This document shows, in pieces, positions 22,093 to 30,014 of a DNA stretch of 30,014 nucleotides. The stretch spans positions 1-30,014 of the forward strand of contig LSSN01001407.1 in assembly GCA_001970855.1 (NCBI GenBank). The letters are read 5' to 3'. Within the stretch, counting starts at the first letter, position 1. Each line of letters begins with the position of its first letter. The notes under the pieces were generated by a model. That model did no database searches. It was given only the letters and a program-made list of their open reading frames with translations, and was not told the DNA's origin. The translations under genes and the position numbers were made by a program. This DNA comes from Smittium culicis (lineage: Eukaryota > Kickxellomycota > Harpellomycetes > Harpellales > Legeriomycetaceae).

Positions 22093-22689
22093 ATGATTAT
22101 AAAATCACTCTCGGTTCTTTTTTGTGTCCTAAGCTGCGTCCTCTCGAGCTGCACAATTGAAAATTGTATCAATATTCGCTATAGATACTCGAGTATCAAA
22201 TTGAGCTCACCTGTATGCTGCGACAGTTCACAAACCAGCGATTGTATTTTCCCAAACGTCGAATTCGAAGAAATTATAGGTGTATTTCCTTACAACGAAG
22301 ATCTCTTTGATGAAATTATCCGCCAGCTTGATCCGCATTACACCAATAAAAGAATTTACAGTGGATCTTATACCTTGACTGTTAAGCCAGGTACCTGTGG
22401 ATACGGAGAGTTGAAAGTTTTGGAAAGACAAATCGTAGTTGAGGGAAAGTGTTGTGGTATTATCCCTTACTTTTCATGCAAGAAGGATAATACATCCGTT
22501 TTTTATCCAGAATCTAAAGCTGCCCTAAAAATAATAGAATACACCGCCAACAAAAGTACAGATAAACCCGTACTCAGATTAGTCAAATCTTTTGATATTA
22601 TAGCAGAAGAACGGCCACTGTTCAAAAGTAAACATAACAACATCATTGTAAACCAGAACCAAGATCAAAACATGATAAATTTCAATTAG
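22093..22689 (+). CDS. Small secreted cysteine-rich protein, unrecognised family (paralogue 2)
   Basis: Intronless, 198 aa, same strand as paralogue 1. Residues 1-18 are a signal peptide (hydrophobic IIKSLSVLFCVLSCVL, likely cut before Ser19-Cys20). Mature cysteines are at 20, 25, 42, 43, 51, 102, 120, 121 and 129. Eight align with paralogue 1 and Cys25 is extra, leaving an odd number and so perhaps one free or intermolecular thiol. Spacings CC-x7-C, C-x17-CC and CC-x7-C are identical between the two proteins; x50 against x52 and x21 against x22 differ slightly. Shared anchors are CxFP after the first paired cysteines, PGxC, GxCCG and the final C. The tail is Asn/Gln-rich and cysteine-free. 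The pair is an old local duplication; apart from the cysteine frame little is kept, suggesting fast divergence. Function is unknown. Confidence 0.85.
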   Translation: MIIKSLSVLFCVLSCVLSSCTIENCINIRYRYSSIKLSSPVCCDSSQTSDCIFPNVEFEEIIGVFPYNEDLFDEIIRQLDPHYTNKRIYSGSYTLTVKPGTCGYGELKVLERQIVVEGKCCGIIPYFSCKKDNTSVFYPESKAALKIIEYTANKSTDKPVLRLVKSFDIIAEERPLFKSKHNNIIVNQNQDQNMINFN

Positions 22690-24153
22690 ATAGCTTTATC
22701 TTTTTACTTTTTATCGACATTAAAAATAATCTTATTTACACAAAAAAATAATCAAGGATTCTCTTTATATAATTTATAAAATAAATCAAGTAAATAGTTC
22801 AAAAATATCCTTTCTTTTCAAATTTCTGCTTTATACATTTAATACTCTATGAACCAAATCTTTTTTTTGATCAGTAATATCAAACTAACTACAAAAGAAT
22901 TTAATCAAAGATAGAGGTACTATTAAGTTTATATGTATATATGATTCTTGTCATATTATATATTTAAATATCTGCAAAAGTAATAATCTAAATCTATTTG
23001 AGATTAAGTATTTATAAGTTTATATAGACAGCAAGACATCTAAATGTATATTACGCATTGAAGTTAAAGACAATTTTTAATAATCGGATTTTAAATACTA
23101 AAAAAAATGAAAAATGTACCCCCATAATATGAAGTATAAAAATAGTATGTGTAGGTACACACTCTTTGTGGAAAAAAAGTATAATTCCTGACTCTATTTC
23201 ATCCGCTCACTTTCCAAAATAAAACAGATTAAATAAAATATCGCTCTTTTTAAATTTATAATAAATACTCAACAAAACAATTAGCGTATTTTCTAGCAAA
23301 ATATACACCCATCCAAAAATCAAGTGCATAAGCCTGAAACACTCTTATCTTGGGAATGCACAACAAGAAAATTTAGAAATGTTAATATTACATATAATTG
23401 AATTATATTGGCATCAAAAAAATGCATTTTCTTATTCGTATACGAAAAAAACAGTGATACTAACTAAAAAAAAATTTAGATCATATGCTTTATTGTATTT
23501 TAAAAGCCTATAACGTAAAATCTATAACTGCTGCTATTATTTAGCTATTAATATAATTCTAAATAAAAGAGATAATATATCTTAGACTAAGAAAGTTTAT
23601 ACAGATACAATAATTCAAGCATAATATAATATAAACGGGATTTATAAAATTTTCTTAGTTTATAACAGTGAATGAACATTTTTAGCTTTGCTTTTATTTG
23701 TAAGAAGTCTTAGTGTATAATAAAACTGATTAGTAAAGTATAAGCATCAAGATAACACTTTTTGAAAATGAGATTTTATATAATCATTACGGAAATCTAG
23801 TATTATTATTTTATTTTATGGTTTATAGTAGGTAAATATTATAATAGTATAAGATATAATCTAAGATTCAAGAAATATGAATTAGTGACTGGAGATGTGT
23901 AGGCATTTCTTTTAAAAAAGCCAGAAAGTAGTTAATTTAAGAAATCTCTCATTTTTTTTCGATATAATTGGATAAGTTTTTTTTTATGAAAAAATTCATA
24001 AAACATAGTTAGCCAATAATCGAAAAAGGATTTTTTATAAAAACAATAAACTCTACAAATGTCATAAACGCTTTTTCGAACTCTTCTTAATTTTTTTTGA
24101 GGGTTGTAATCATTAGCCATAAATTATGTGTTTTATTTCGCGCGAGAGTAATT
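22690..24153. other. AT-rich intergenic region before EME1
   Basis: Contains a candidate polyadenylation signal AATAAA at 22780-22785 for the gene before it, and a small palindrome, TGTGTA-GG-TACACA, at 23148-23161. No gene recognised. The minus-strand frame around 23932-24120 has no features of a real protein. Upstream of the EME1 ATG no convincing TATA box was assigned. Confidence 0.5.
22780..22785 (+). terminator. Candidate polyadenylation signal, paralogue 2
   Basis: AATAAA about 90 nt after the stop codon of the second secreted-protein gene. Position is plausible; chance matches are common in this composition. Confidence 0.35.
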
Positions 24154-27100
24154 ATGGGCGATGAGATAATCAAACCGAAACTTCCTCACGAGACCATGGG
24201 ATACACCCCTGAGTTGGTACACAGAAAACAAAAAACCGAAATAATCTTGGATACACCCACACCACAAACAAAAAACAATTCGCCTAGTTTCATATCTCTT
24301 ATTAGCCCAGATTCCAACGCAGGAATTTTAGCACACAATGAAATCATAGATTTAGATTCTTTTGATGAGCCAATCTCTGGTTCCCAAAAAAGCTTTTCTA
24401 GCAATATTAACACAGATAAAAATAAGTTTTCCGATATACTTAAATCAGATAATTGTTCACAAGACGAAAATATAAAAACGTCCCAGCAACAAATAATAGA
24501 TTCGAACGTTCTCTTATCAAGCAACGATAAGCTAGACGATTTATGCGATCTTCAAAGATCATTCTTATCAAGCGACTCCATCGATTTTGAGTTAGACAAA
24601 ATTAAGTTTGGACTAAATTCTAATATAGAGCTTTCGAACCCCGAGATTGCCGATTTCCCTAAAATCTTAGATTCTCTCCAAAATGATACTTCATATTTAG
24701 AAGAAAACACAGATAATGATGCTATTTTTAGAAAAGATTATGGCATCTCTACTTCCGAAATTCTTTCTAATTCTATCAACAAAATAGATTATTTAAGCAA
24801 TTCTCATTCATCTTACTCTAGCCCACATATTTCTGACAATCATCAACTGCATCAATATAATCTTCCTATAACCAGAAATAAAGATAATTCAATTATTGAA
24901 CTGCTTGATGACGAGTTTCCGGATAATAATGACCATCTTTTCTCGAGCATGTCTCCATCAAAAAATTACAGATTTGGTAACTTAGATTTAGATGTAGGCA
25001 ACTCATCTCCTTGTAAAAGCATAATTAGCTCGAGTCCAGACACGTTTGAATTCCATAATGAAAAAGAAGCATACTTATCTGCCAAAATAATCAAACACTA
25101 CATTCCTTCAAAAAGTCCTTCTAGTGATGCTTTCTTTGATAACTCTGCTAGATTTTCCATTACAAAACCAGGTTCTGAAAAATGTATTGATGATTTAAGC
25201 AATCTTGGTTTTTTTTCAACTGAAAATCAAAAAAAGTCAACTGATAGCTATACTTGTGATTTCCTCAAGAATGGTCTTTACCATAAAGATAGAATCGATA
25301 CCACTTGTTCAGACAAGAGTAAATCCGTGAGCGAGCATGAAGAGGCTAATTTGAATAAGAAAAGCTTGTTTGACAATAACTCAAACATTGAATACGAAAG
25401 CATAGTTTCAACTGATACAGATCAGGATATAGAAAACGAAAACAATAACAATATAAACAGTGATGATAGCCTAGATTTTTTAAATTCGCTTAATTTGCCA
25501 AGAAAATCTACATCTATAGGCGGCAATTCAATGCTAAAATCAAGCTCAATGTGTTTAAGCTCGGAAACAAGTGATGGTGCTTATTTCAGTTCTGATGACA
25601 TTAATGAATTCTCTTTTAACCCCACTGTTCAAAATACAAGTCTATATGAAATCCCAAAGTCAAACTCAGTGAAAAAATTTATAAAAAGCTTTGGCGTAAG
25701 CATAGTATATTCCATCTAAAATTCCTATCTTTTTTTAATTTTTTTAATTTTAATTAAAATCAGACAATTTTTTTCTTTAGGATAATACCAATTCAAAAGA
25801 TAATTCATTAAAAACAGACAAAGAATTAAAAAAGGCTGAAAGGGAAAGAGCTAAGCTACATAAGGTAAGTGTTGGCACTCTTTTTTTTTTTTACTTTTAG
25901 AGCATATATTCCAAATTTATTATAGACTTTATAAAATCAATATATTGGATTCATTTAGGCGCTTGAGAAGAAGTCGAAAAAACGAAAAGCAGAAATAGAG
26001 CGCTTCAATAGCATTTCATTTTTAAAAAATGAGCTTACTAGTAACATTTCAGTAATTATTGATAAATCTTTGGTAAACCTTGAGCGGATCTCTATCAAAA
26101 ATAAGCGCAAGAGGTTAAAATCCAAAATAACTCAATCAGGGAATTCTGAGGATATATTTAATACCGAGTTAAGCGAAAGCAGCGAAACAAATTCAGAAGC
26201 AGGGTTCAGTGATTCTCCTTTGATTTCAGAGTTAGAATCGCGAAATTTAAAATATCGAATTGTTGATCAAAAATATAAAGGGTTGATATCTTGGACTAGA
26301 CAAAAAAATTATACTTATGATTCCAAAAACTCTATGTTTCTGCCAAGCGAAAATGCTAGTTCTAATGAATTAAGTTCTTCGCTTTTAGTAATCTCAAGCT
26401 TGGACTTTTTAGAAATTTCAGATAATTTTGAAGAGGGATTAACTCAAAAAGTATCAAATATAATTAAGGGTAAAGCTTTAGATAAACTTTTTGTGTTAGT
26501 ATATGGCTATCCTTCGTTTTCTAAATCTCAAATTTCTAGCGCTGTAAAAAACTTTGCAAGCAATTTTAAAAAAGCTATAAAAAATAGTGGTGCTGTCAAC
26601 GGAAAAATTCCGCCTATTCACCCTCATATTACTGGAAACTCTAACAAATTTGATAATAGCAACAAGAGCAGTTTAAACTGTGGGGCTGGTGACACATCTG
26701 AGGCTACAACTGATAGCGATTCAAGCACAAACCTGAGCTGCACTAACAGTGTAGGATTAAAAACGAGTAATAAAAGAGGTAAAAGCAGTAAGAAAGCTCT
26801 TCCTGATGCAAACACCAAATCGTTGAGTATATCCGAGATCCAAGATGCAATTACAAGGATAGAATATGATTTTCCAAACACCTTTTTTTATCTAGAAGTG
26901 GATGATATTGCATCACTTTCTCGTTTACTTTTTCAAATTACTAATAATCTGGCTTTGGAACCGCTGCATTCACATTATTCAAACGTGTCTAAGACAGAGC
27001 AGTTTAATCATGGGCTTAACATTGACTCCAATAATATTCGAAGCGGGTTAGGATTGAGAGATACGTACCTCAAATTATTAGAACAGATACCAAAGGTTAC

Positions 27101-27407
27101 ACCTCCTATAGCTAAAGCAATAGCGAAAAAGCACCAAACTATAGAGCTTCTATATAGATCATGGGAAGTTGCAGAATCCAGATACAAGGCTTATTTATCA
27201 GATTCCAGAAGAGTAAGAGATGATGAAGAGAGTTTGGCAGTTCCTTTAGAAGCAGGTAAACCTGTTAGGCCATGTGATATTCTTTCTGGTATAATGGTGA
27301 ATAACGGAAGAGGGTATGGTGAAAGGCCAATAGGCTCAAAGATATCAAAAATAATCTATAGCTTTTTCAATAGCAAAAACCCTTATGAAGCAATTTTAGA
27401 CCCTTAA
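24154..27407 (+). CDS. EME1: Crossover junction endonuclease non-catalytic subunit Eme1/Mms4
   Basis: Three exons (24154-25695, 25781-25864, 25959-27407) encode 1024 aa. The ATG used (MGDEIIK) is the first in frame. Eme1 pairs with Mus81 in the nucleus to cut branched DNA at stalled forks and recombination intermediates. Residues 1 to about 515 are Ser/Asp/Asn-rich, probably disordered. A basic, charged helix (about 524-565, KKAERERAKL then KKSKKRKAEIERF) leads into the ERCC4-like fold with VIID at 574-577. As expected for Eme1, the catalytic ERKxxxD motif of Mus81/XPF is absent. The C-terminus (about 906-1024) has the family's LLEQIPKVTPPIAKAIA helix-hairpin-helix at 915-931, a YRSWE helix and a final (HhH)2-like SKISKIIYSFF helix. 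It is longer than usual fungal Eme1 (about 700 aa) because of the N-terminus and inserts. IIDLD (64-68) and IIELLDDE (247-254) look like SUMO-interaction motifs. Confidence 0.88.
25696..25780 (+). other. EME1 intron 1 (85 nt)
   Basis: Donor GTAAGC after codon GGC and acceptor TTCTTTAG before GATAAT, phase 0. If retained, translation stops at a TAA at 25717-25719, before the ERCC4-like domain. Splicing keeps the frame into a 28-codon exon rich in Lys and Glu that matches the charged pre-ERCC4 helix of Eme1. Confidence 0.88.
25865..25958 (+). other. EME1 intron 2 (94 nt)
   Basis: Donor GTAAGT directly after codon AAG and acceptor CATTTAG before GCGCTT, phase 0. It joins the charged helix to the ERCC4-like domain in frame. 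A T-run lies in the first half of the intron. Confidence 0.88.
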
Positions 27408-28011
27408 TAATTTTATAACCTTAAAAAAAAAAGTTAACATTTCATCAGTTTAGCATCCCTGAATTTATCTGTCTTTTTCTATATTTTTTTTAGACTTTAT
27501 TGTTATATTTATCAAACTGTGCTATTATGAGATGTTGTATATTATTTACACACTAATCACATTTATAAGTTTACTGAAAATTAGGTTCCGCTTAATAATG
27601 GGTATACTTTTTATTTTTATCTCAAAGGTTGGCCAAGATACTCCTATAAGCGATACTGTACATCTTTTTACTTACGCTAGATATAAATATAAACATACCT
27701 CTCTAATGGTGTATTCGTTATTTATTATATAGTTTTATTAAAACCATATTTTGTTTTGCATTACCTTGTATACATTTTTTCCTCCGATTTTGAGCTATGG
27801 TGGTTTAGGCTTCCTTCTGTCTACAAGGATAGTCAATAATGTTCAAGATAAGTAGTAAAAGCTCAGATTATTATAGTTAATTGGCGCTATATATTTATCT
27901 GCCAAATAGAATGTATGAATTTAAAAATTTACCAAATCGCTGAGATAATTTTTCCAGGCGAATATTCTTTGAGTAGAACGGCAAGAGCATTTTATTCGCT
28001 TAGCTACAGCT
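27408..28011. other. Intergenic region after EME1
   Basis: No gene called. A 66-codon open frame at 27532-27732 is hydrophobic and Ile/Tyr-rich, as expected from translated AT-rich DNA, and has no recognisable domain. No AATAAA is close to the EME1 stop. Confidence 0.45.
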
Positions 28012-28208
28012 TTAACCCTTTCCCGCGCGGTAGACTATTTTTGGACCACCAGATATAGCCAACTGCGTTCAATAAAAATTGATTAATTCCAAGAACATAA
28101 GAATTATTGGTATAATGTAAAACATTAGCAAATAATAAACTTACTTATAATTCACTAACGAATCATTAAATTAAACTTTTTTAAGAGTGTTGGACGGGAA
28201 AGGGTTAA
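28012..28208. mobile_element. Intact piggyBac-type MITE with TTAA flanks, copy 2
   Basis: A 189-bp element (28016-28204) begins CCCTTTCCCG and ends CGGGAAAGGG, a perfect 10-bp terminal inverted repeat, and is flanked on both sides by TTAA (28012-28015 and 28205-28208). TTAA target duplication with CCC...GGG ends is the hallmark of piggyBac-type transposition. It carries no transposase and is far too short to be autonomous, so it would depend on an enzyme encoded elsewhere. The diverged copy at 9032-9221 aligns along its whole length. It lies between EME1 and the uL15m gene, 0.43 kb before the latter's ATG. Confidence 0.85.
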
Positions 28209-28632
28209 GCGAGGCAAGAGAGTAAGAAGGTATGTAACCAATTATATGACAAATCAAATGATCAATTAGTGTATACCCAATAATAATTCCGAATTAGGTT
28301 TGAATTGAGATTTGAAATGGCAATTGGCTACGCTTTAGATATTAAAAGTTTGGCAGTTTACCATTTATTTTTTTTTATTGATAAAGGATAGTAACTAAAA
28401 TTTTTTTTTATTTGAGTGGTGCTTCAATAGATTTTAGTTCAAAATTAAAACTTTGCTAGGTGTTAGAAAGACTTATATCTTAATAATCGAAAAGCGTAAT
28501 TTAGCAGCCAAAAAAAAAAAAAACAATTAAAGAAATCTATTCTACTAGCAAGTACATTTTTAGTTTCAGCATCTTAAAACCCGCTTCACTGGATCAGATC
28601 TAAGAGATAAAGCGATACGAAAAAAAGCGAGG
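28209..28632 (+). promoter_or_regulatory. Upstream region of the uL15m gene
   Basis: No gene seen. It holds an A-run around 28511-28523 and T-runs near 28371 and 28402. A TATA box could not be assigned with confidence. The MITE ends at its left border, so insertion may have changed the distance to upstream elements. Confidence 0.3.
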
Positions 28633-29895
28633 ATGTTTAGAAGTATTCTGGGGTTTGATTCGTTCAGTCGAAGCTTAAAAGCAGGAATCAGGGTTGCTTC
28701 AAAACTGTCAAACGAAGTTGTGATCAATAAATGCAATTACTCTACTTTTAAAATCGAACCAATTAGCTTTAATGTTTCATTGAACAACCTTCGTGACAAT
28801 AAGGGAGCTAAGCCAAAGGTACTTAGTTCATATATTATATTGTTTAAATGAAAAACATTGCTTAATTGTATATGTATAGAAAATATGAAATTTTTGCTTT
28901 TCAGCAATGGAGGCAAATTTTTTATGCTCTTTTTTTTTTTTTTGCTTTTCATGCTAATGGTTAAAAATTTAAAGGTAATTCTGAAATGAAGGTTTAATAT
29001 CTTGAATACTAATTATTAAATAGAAAATGAGGTTGGGAAGAGGTCCAGGCTCAGGCAAAGGAAAAACAAGTGGTAGAGGTCACAAAGGTCAAAATGCGAG
29101 AACAGGAAACGGTACTCCAAAACCAGGATTCGAAGGAGGTCAAACGCCGCTATACCAAAGATTTCCCAAACGCGGTTTCACTAACATGTAAGCAATCTTT
29201 TTGTTAAATAGCTTTGGTTTCGATAAGAAAAGCAGATGTATAATATATTCGATACAACGTTTATCTGCTTGAAGCCAGTGGTAAAAAAAAAACAGTTTCA
29301 CTTATAAGATTGATATTTGATTAAATAGGTTCAAGAGAGAATTAACAGGGCTAAATTTAGATAAGCTCCAGCACTGGATTAATTTGGGGAGAATCGACCC
29401 AAAAAAGAAAATCACACTAAAAGAGATATTTGAATCAAACATTGTTAAATTCAAAGATGGAGTTTCTTTACTAGGTGGGGTAAGTATAATATTTTTTTTC
29501 TGCTATATAATTTCAAAAAATTGGAGAAAGCTTTTATTATAAAATTTAAATGATTAGATTTATATTTTATATTGGTTAATGCTTCGACATTTTAGATGCT
29601 GCATTTTTAATAACTATTTTATTTTTAAAAAATTAAATATAAATAGGGCTCAGTTTATTTCAAAGAGCCAATAGAAATCGAAGTAACTAAAGCATCAAAA
29701 TCAGCGATCAAGAGAATCGAAGAACTTGGGGGAAAAGTTACATGCGTATACCATAACCGTTTGGCGATGAGGGCAGTTTTAAAGCCAGAGAAATTCGGAA
29801 TAATTCCAAAATTCGCAGAGCCAACCAACGTGAAGCTTCTAGAATGGTACTCGAACAAGGAAAATAGAGGATATCTCGCCCCAAGCGATAAATAA
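28633..29895 (+). CDS. MRPL10: Mitochondrial large-subunit ribosomal protein uL15m
   Basis: Four exons (28633-28818, 29024-29187, 29329-29479, 29647-29895) encode 249 aa. It belongs to the bacterial-type L15 family, which binds 23S-like rRNA in the large subunit. Residues 1 to about 40 are Ser/Arg/Lys-rich with few acids, a likely mitochondrial presequence. [10 protein letters not shown] (53-62) leads into the Gly/Lys-rich [20 protein letters not shown] segment (65-84) and [17 protein letters not shown] (98-114), both diagnostic. Exon 4 carries the C-terminal [15 protein letters not shown] motif (182-196) of the L15 signature. Met117 is split by intron 2. At 249 aa it is longer than bacterial L15 (about 145) and shorter than budding yeast Mrpl10, as expected for a mitochondrial form. 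The symbol follows the yeast name; MRPL15 is the animal name. An AATAAA overlaps the stop codon and could serve as the 3' end signal. Confidence 0.93.
28819..29023 (+). other. uL15m intron 1 (205 nt)
   Basis: Donor GTACTT after the codon for Lys62 and acceptor TTAAATAG before AAAATG, phase 0. Removal joins AKPK to KMRLGRG, the expected L15 sequence. The donor is weaker than the GTAAGY used by the other introns here. Confidence 0.88.
29188..29328 (+). other. uL15m intron 2 (141 nt)
   Basis: Donor GTAAGC after AT and acceptor TTAAATAG before GTTC, phase 2, splitting the Met117 codon. Removal gives the continuous RGFTNMFKREL stretch expected for this family. Confidence 0.9.
29480..29646 (+). 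other. uL15m intron 3 (167 nt)
   Basis: Donor GTAAGT after GGTGGG and acceptor ATAAATAG before GGCTCA, phase 0. All three acceptors of this gene end in AAATAG, without the T-rich tract seen in the EME1 and kinase introns. Confidence 0.9.
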
Positions 29896-29994
29896 ATAGC
29901 AGAACGGCTTAGTCTTTTTCAATATTTTAATTTTTTTTTTTAAATAGGAGCTGTAGTTAATTACCTGCTTCTTTTTAGTATACTTTCATTTAGC

Positions 29995-30014
29995 AAAAAA
30001 AAAAAAAAAAAAAA
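29995..30014. repeat. Terminal A20 homopolymer, probable contig end
   Basis: The sequence stops inside a pure run of 20 A, 100 bp after the uL15m stop. The odd total length of 30014 and the homopolymer end suggest that assembly broke here rather than that this is a biological end. No telomere-type repeat is present. Confidence 0.6.

Noticed and set aside
24097..24153. N-terminal extension of EME1 by 19 codons
   Set aside because: It would start at TTG; the first in-frame ATG is at 24154 and the extension shows no conserved feature.
27532..27732. Hydrophobic 66-codon open frame after EME1
   Set aside because: Composition (Ile, Tyr, Leu, Phe) is what AT-rich DNA gives by chance; no start context, no domain and no signal-peptide pattern with downstream content.
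1..30014. tRNA, rRNA and CRISPR search by eye
   Set aside because: No T-arm GTTCGAANC with matching stems, no rRNA core motif and no regularly spaced direct repeats were found on either strand.

Overview
This is nuclear DNA of an AT-rich eukaryote, most likely a fungus. Three conserved genes place it: a Kin1/Kin2-type (PAR-1/MARK) protein kinase with a C-terminal KA1 domain, the Mus81 partner Eme1/Mms4, and a mitochondrial ribosomal protein uL15m. All three have short GT-AG introns of 85-205 nt. The uL15m argues for working mitochondrial translation, which speaks against hydrogenosome-only AT-rich fungi such as anaerobic chytrids. An early-diverging, possibly Harpellales/Kickxellomycotina-type fungus fits the AT-rich, Asn/Ser-rich style of the proteins, but this lineage guess is weak. 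The standard genetic code fits every gene.

Layout. 1-2490: non-coding, with a compact hairpin-rich segment at 38-171 and an (ATT)24 microsatellite. 2491-6709 (minus): two-exon KIN1-like kinase, 1359 aa. 6710-9225: its upstream region, pyrimidine-rich on the coding strand, then an inverted pair of CCAAT boxes, a 24-25 bp minisatellite and a decayed copy of a small transposon. About 9.7-19.5 kb: gene desert with only about 10-12% G+C in sampled lines and a strand-composition switch near 15.48 kb. 20321-20953 and 22093-22689 (plus): two intronless, tandem, diverged paralogues encoding small secreted cysteine-rich proteins of a family I do not recognise. 24154-27407 (plus): three-exon EME1, 1024 aa. 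28012-28208: an intact 189-bp element flanked by TTAA with 10-bp perfect terminal inverted repeats, homologous to the copy at 9.03 kb; it looks like a piggyBac-type MITE. 28633-29895 (plus): four-exon uL15m, 249 aa. The sequence stops in a run of 20 A, probably a contig end.

The conserved genes are unrelated housekeeping functions (cell polarity and stress signalling, recombination, mitochondrial translation) and form no pathway together. The accessory part is the secreted-protein pair beside the AT desert, plus the two MITE copies. These are the best candidates for something undescribed: the secreted pair keeps the hydrophobin cysteine order C-CC-C-C-CC-C but with quite different spacing.
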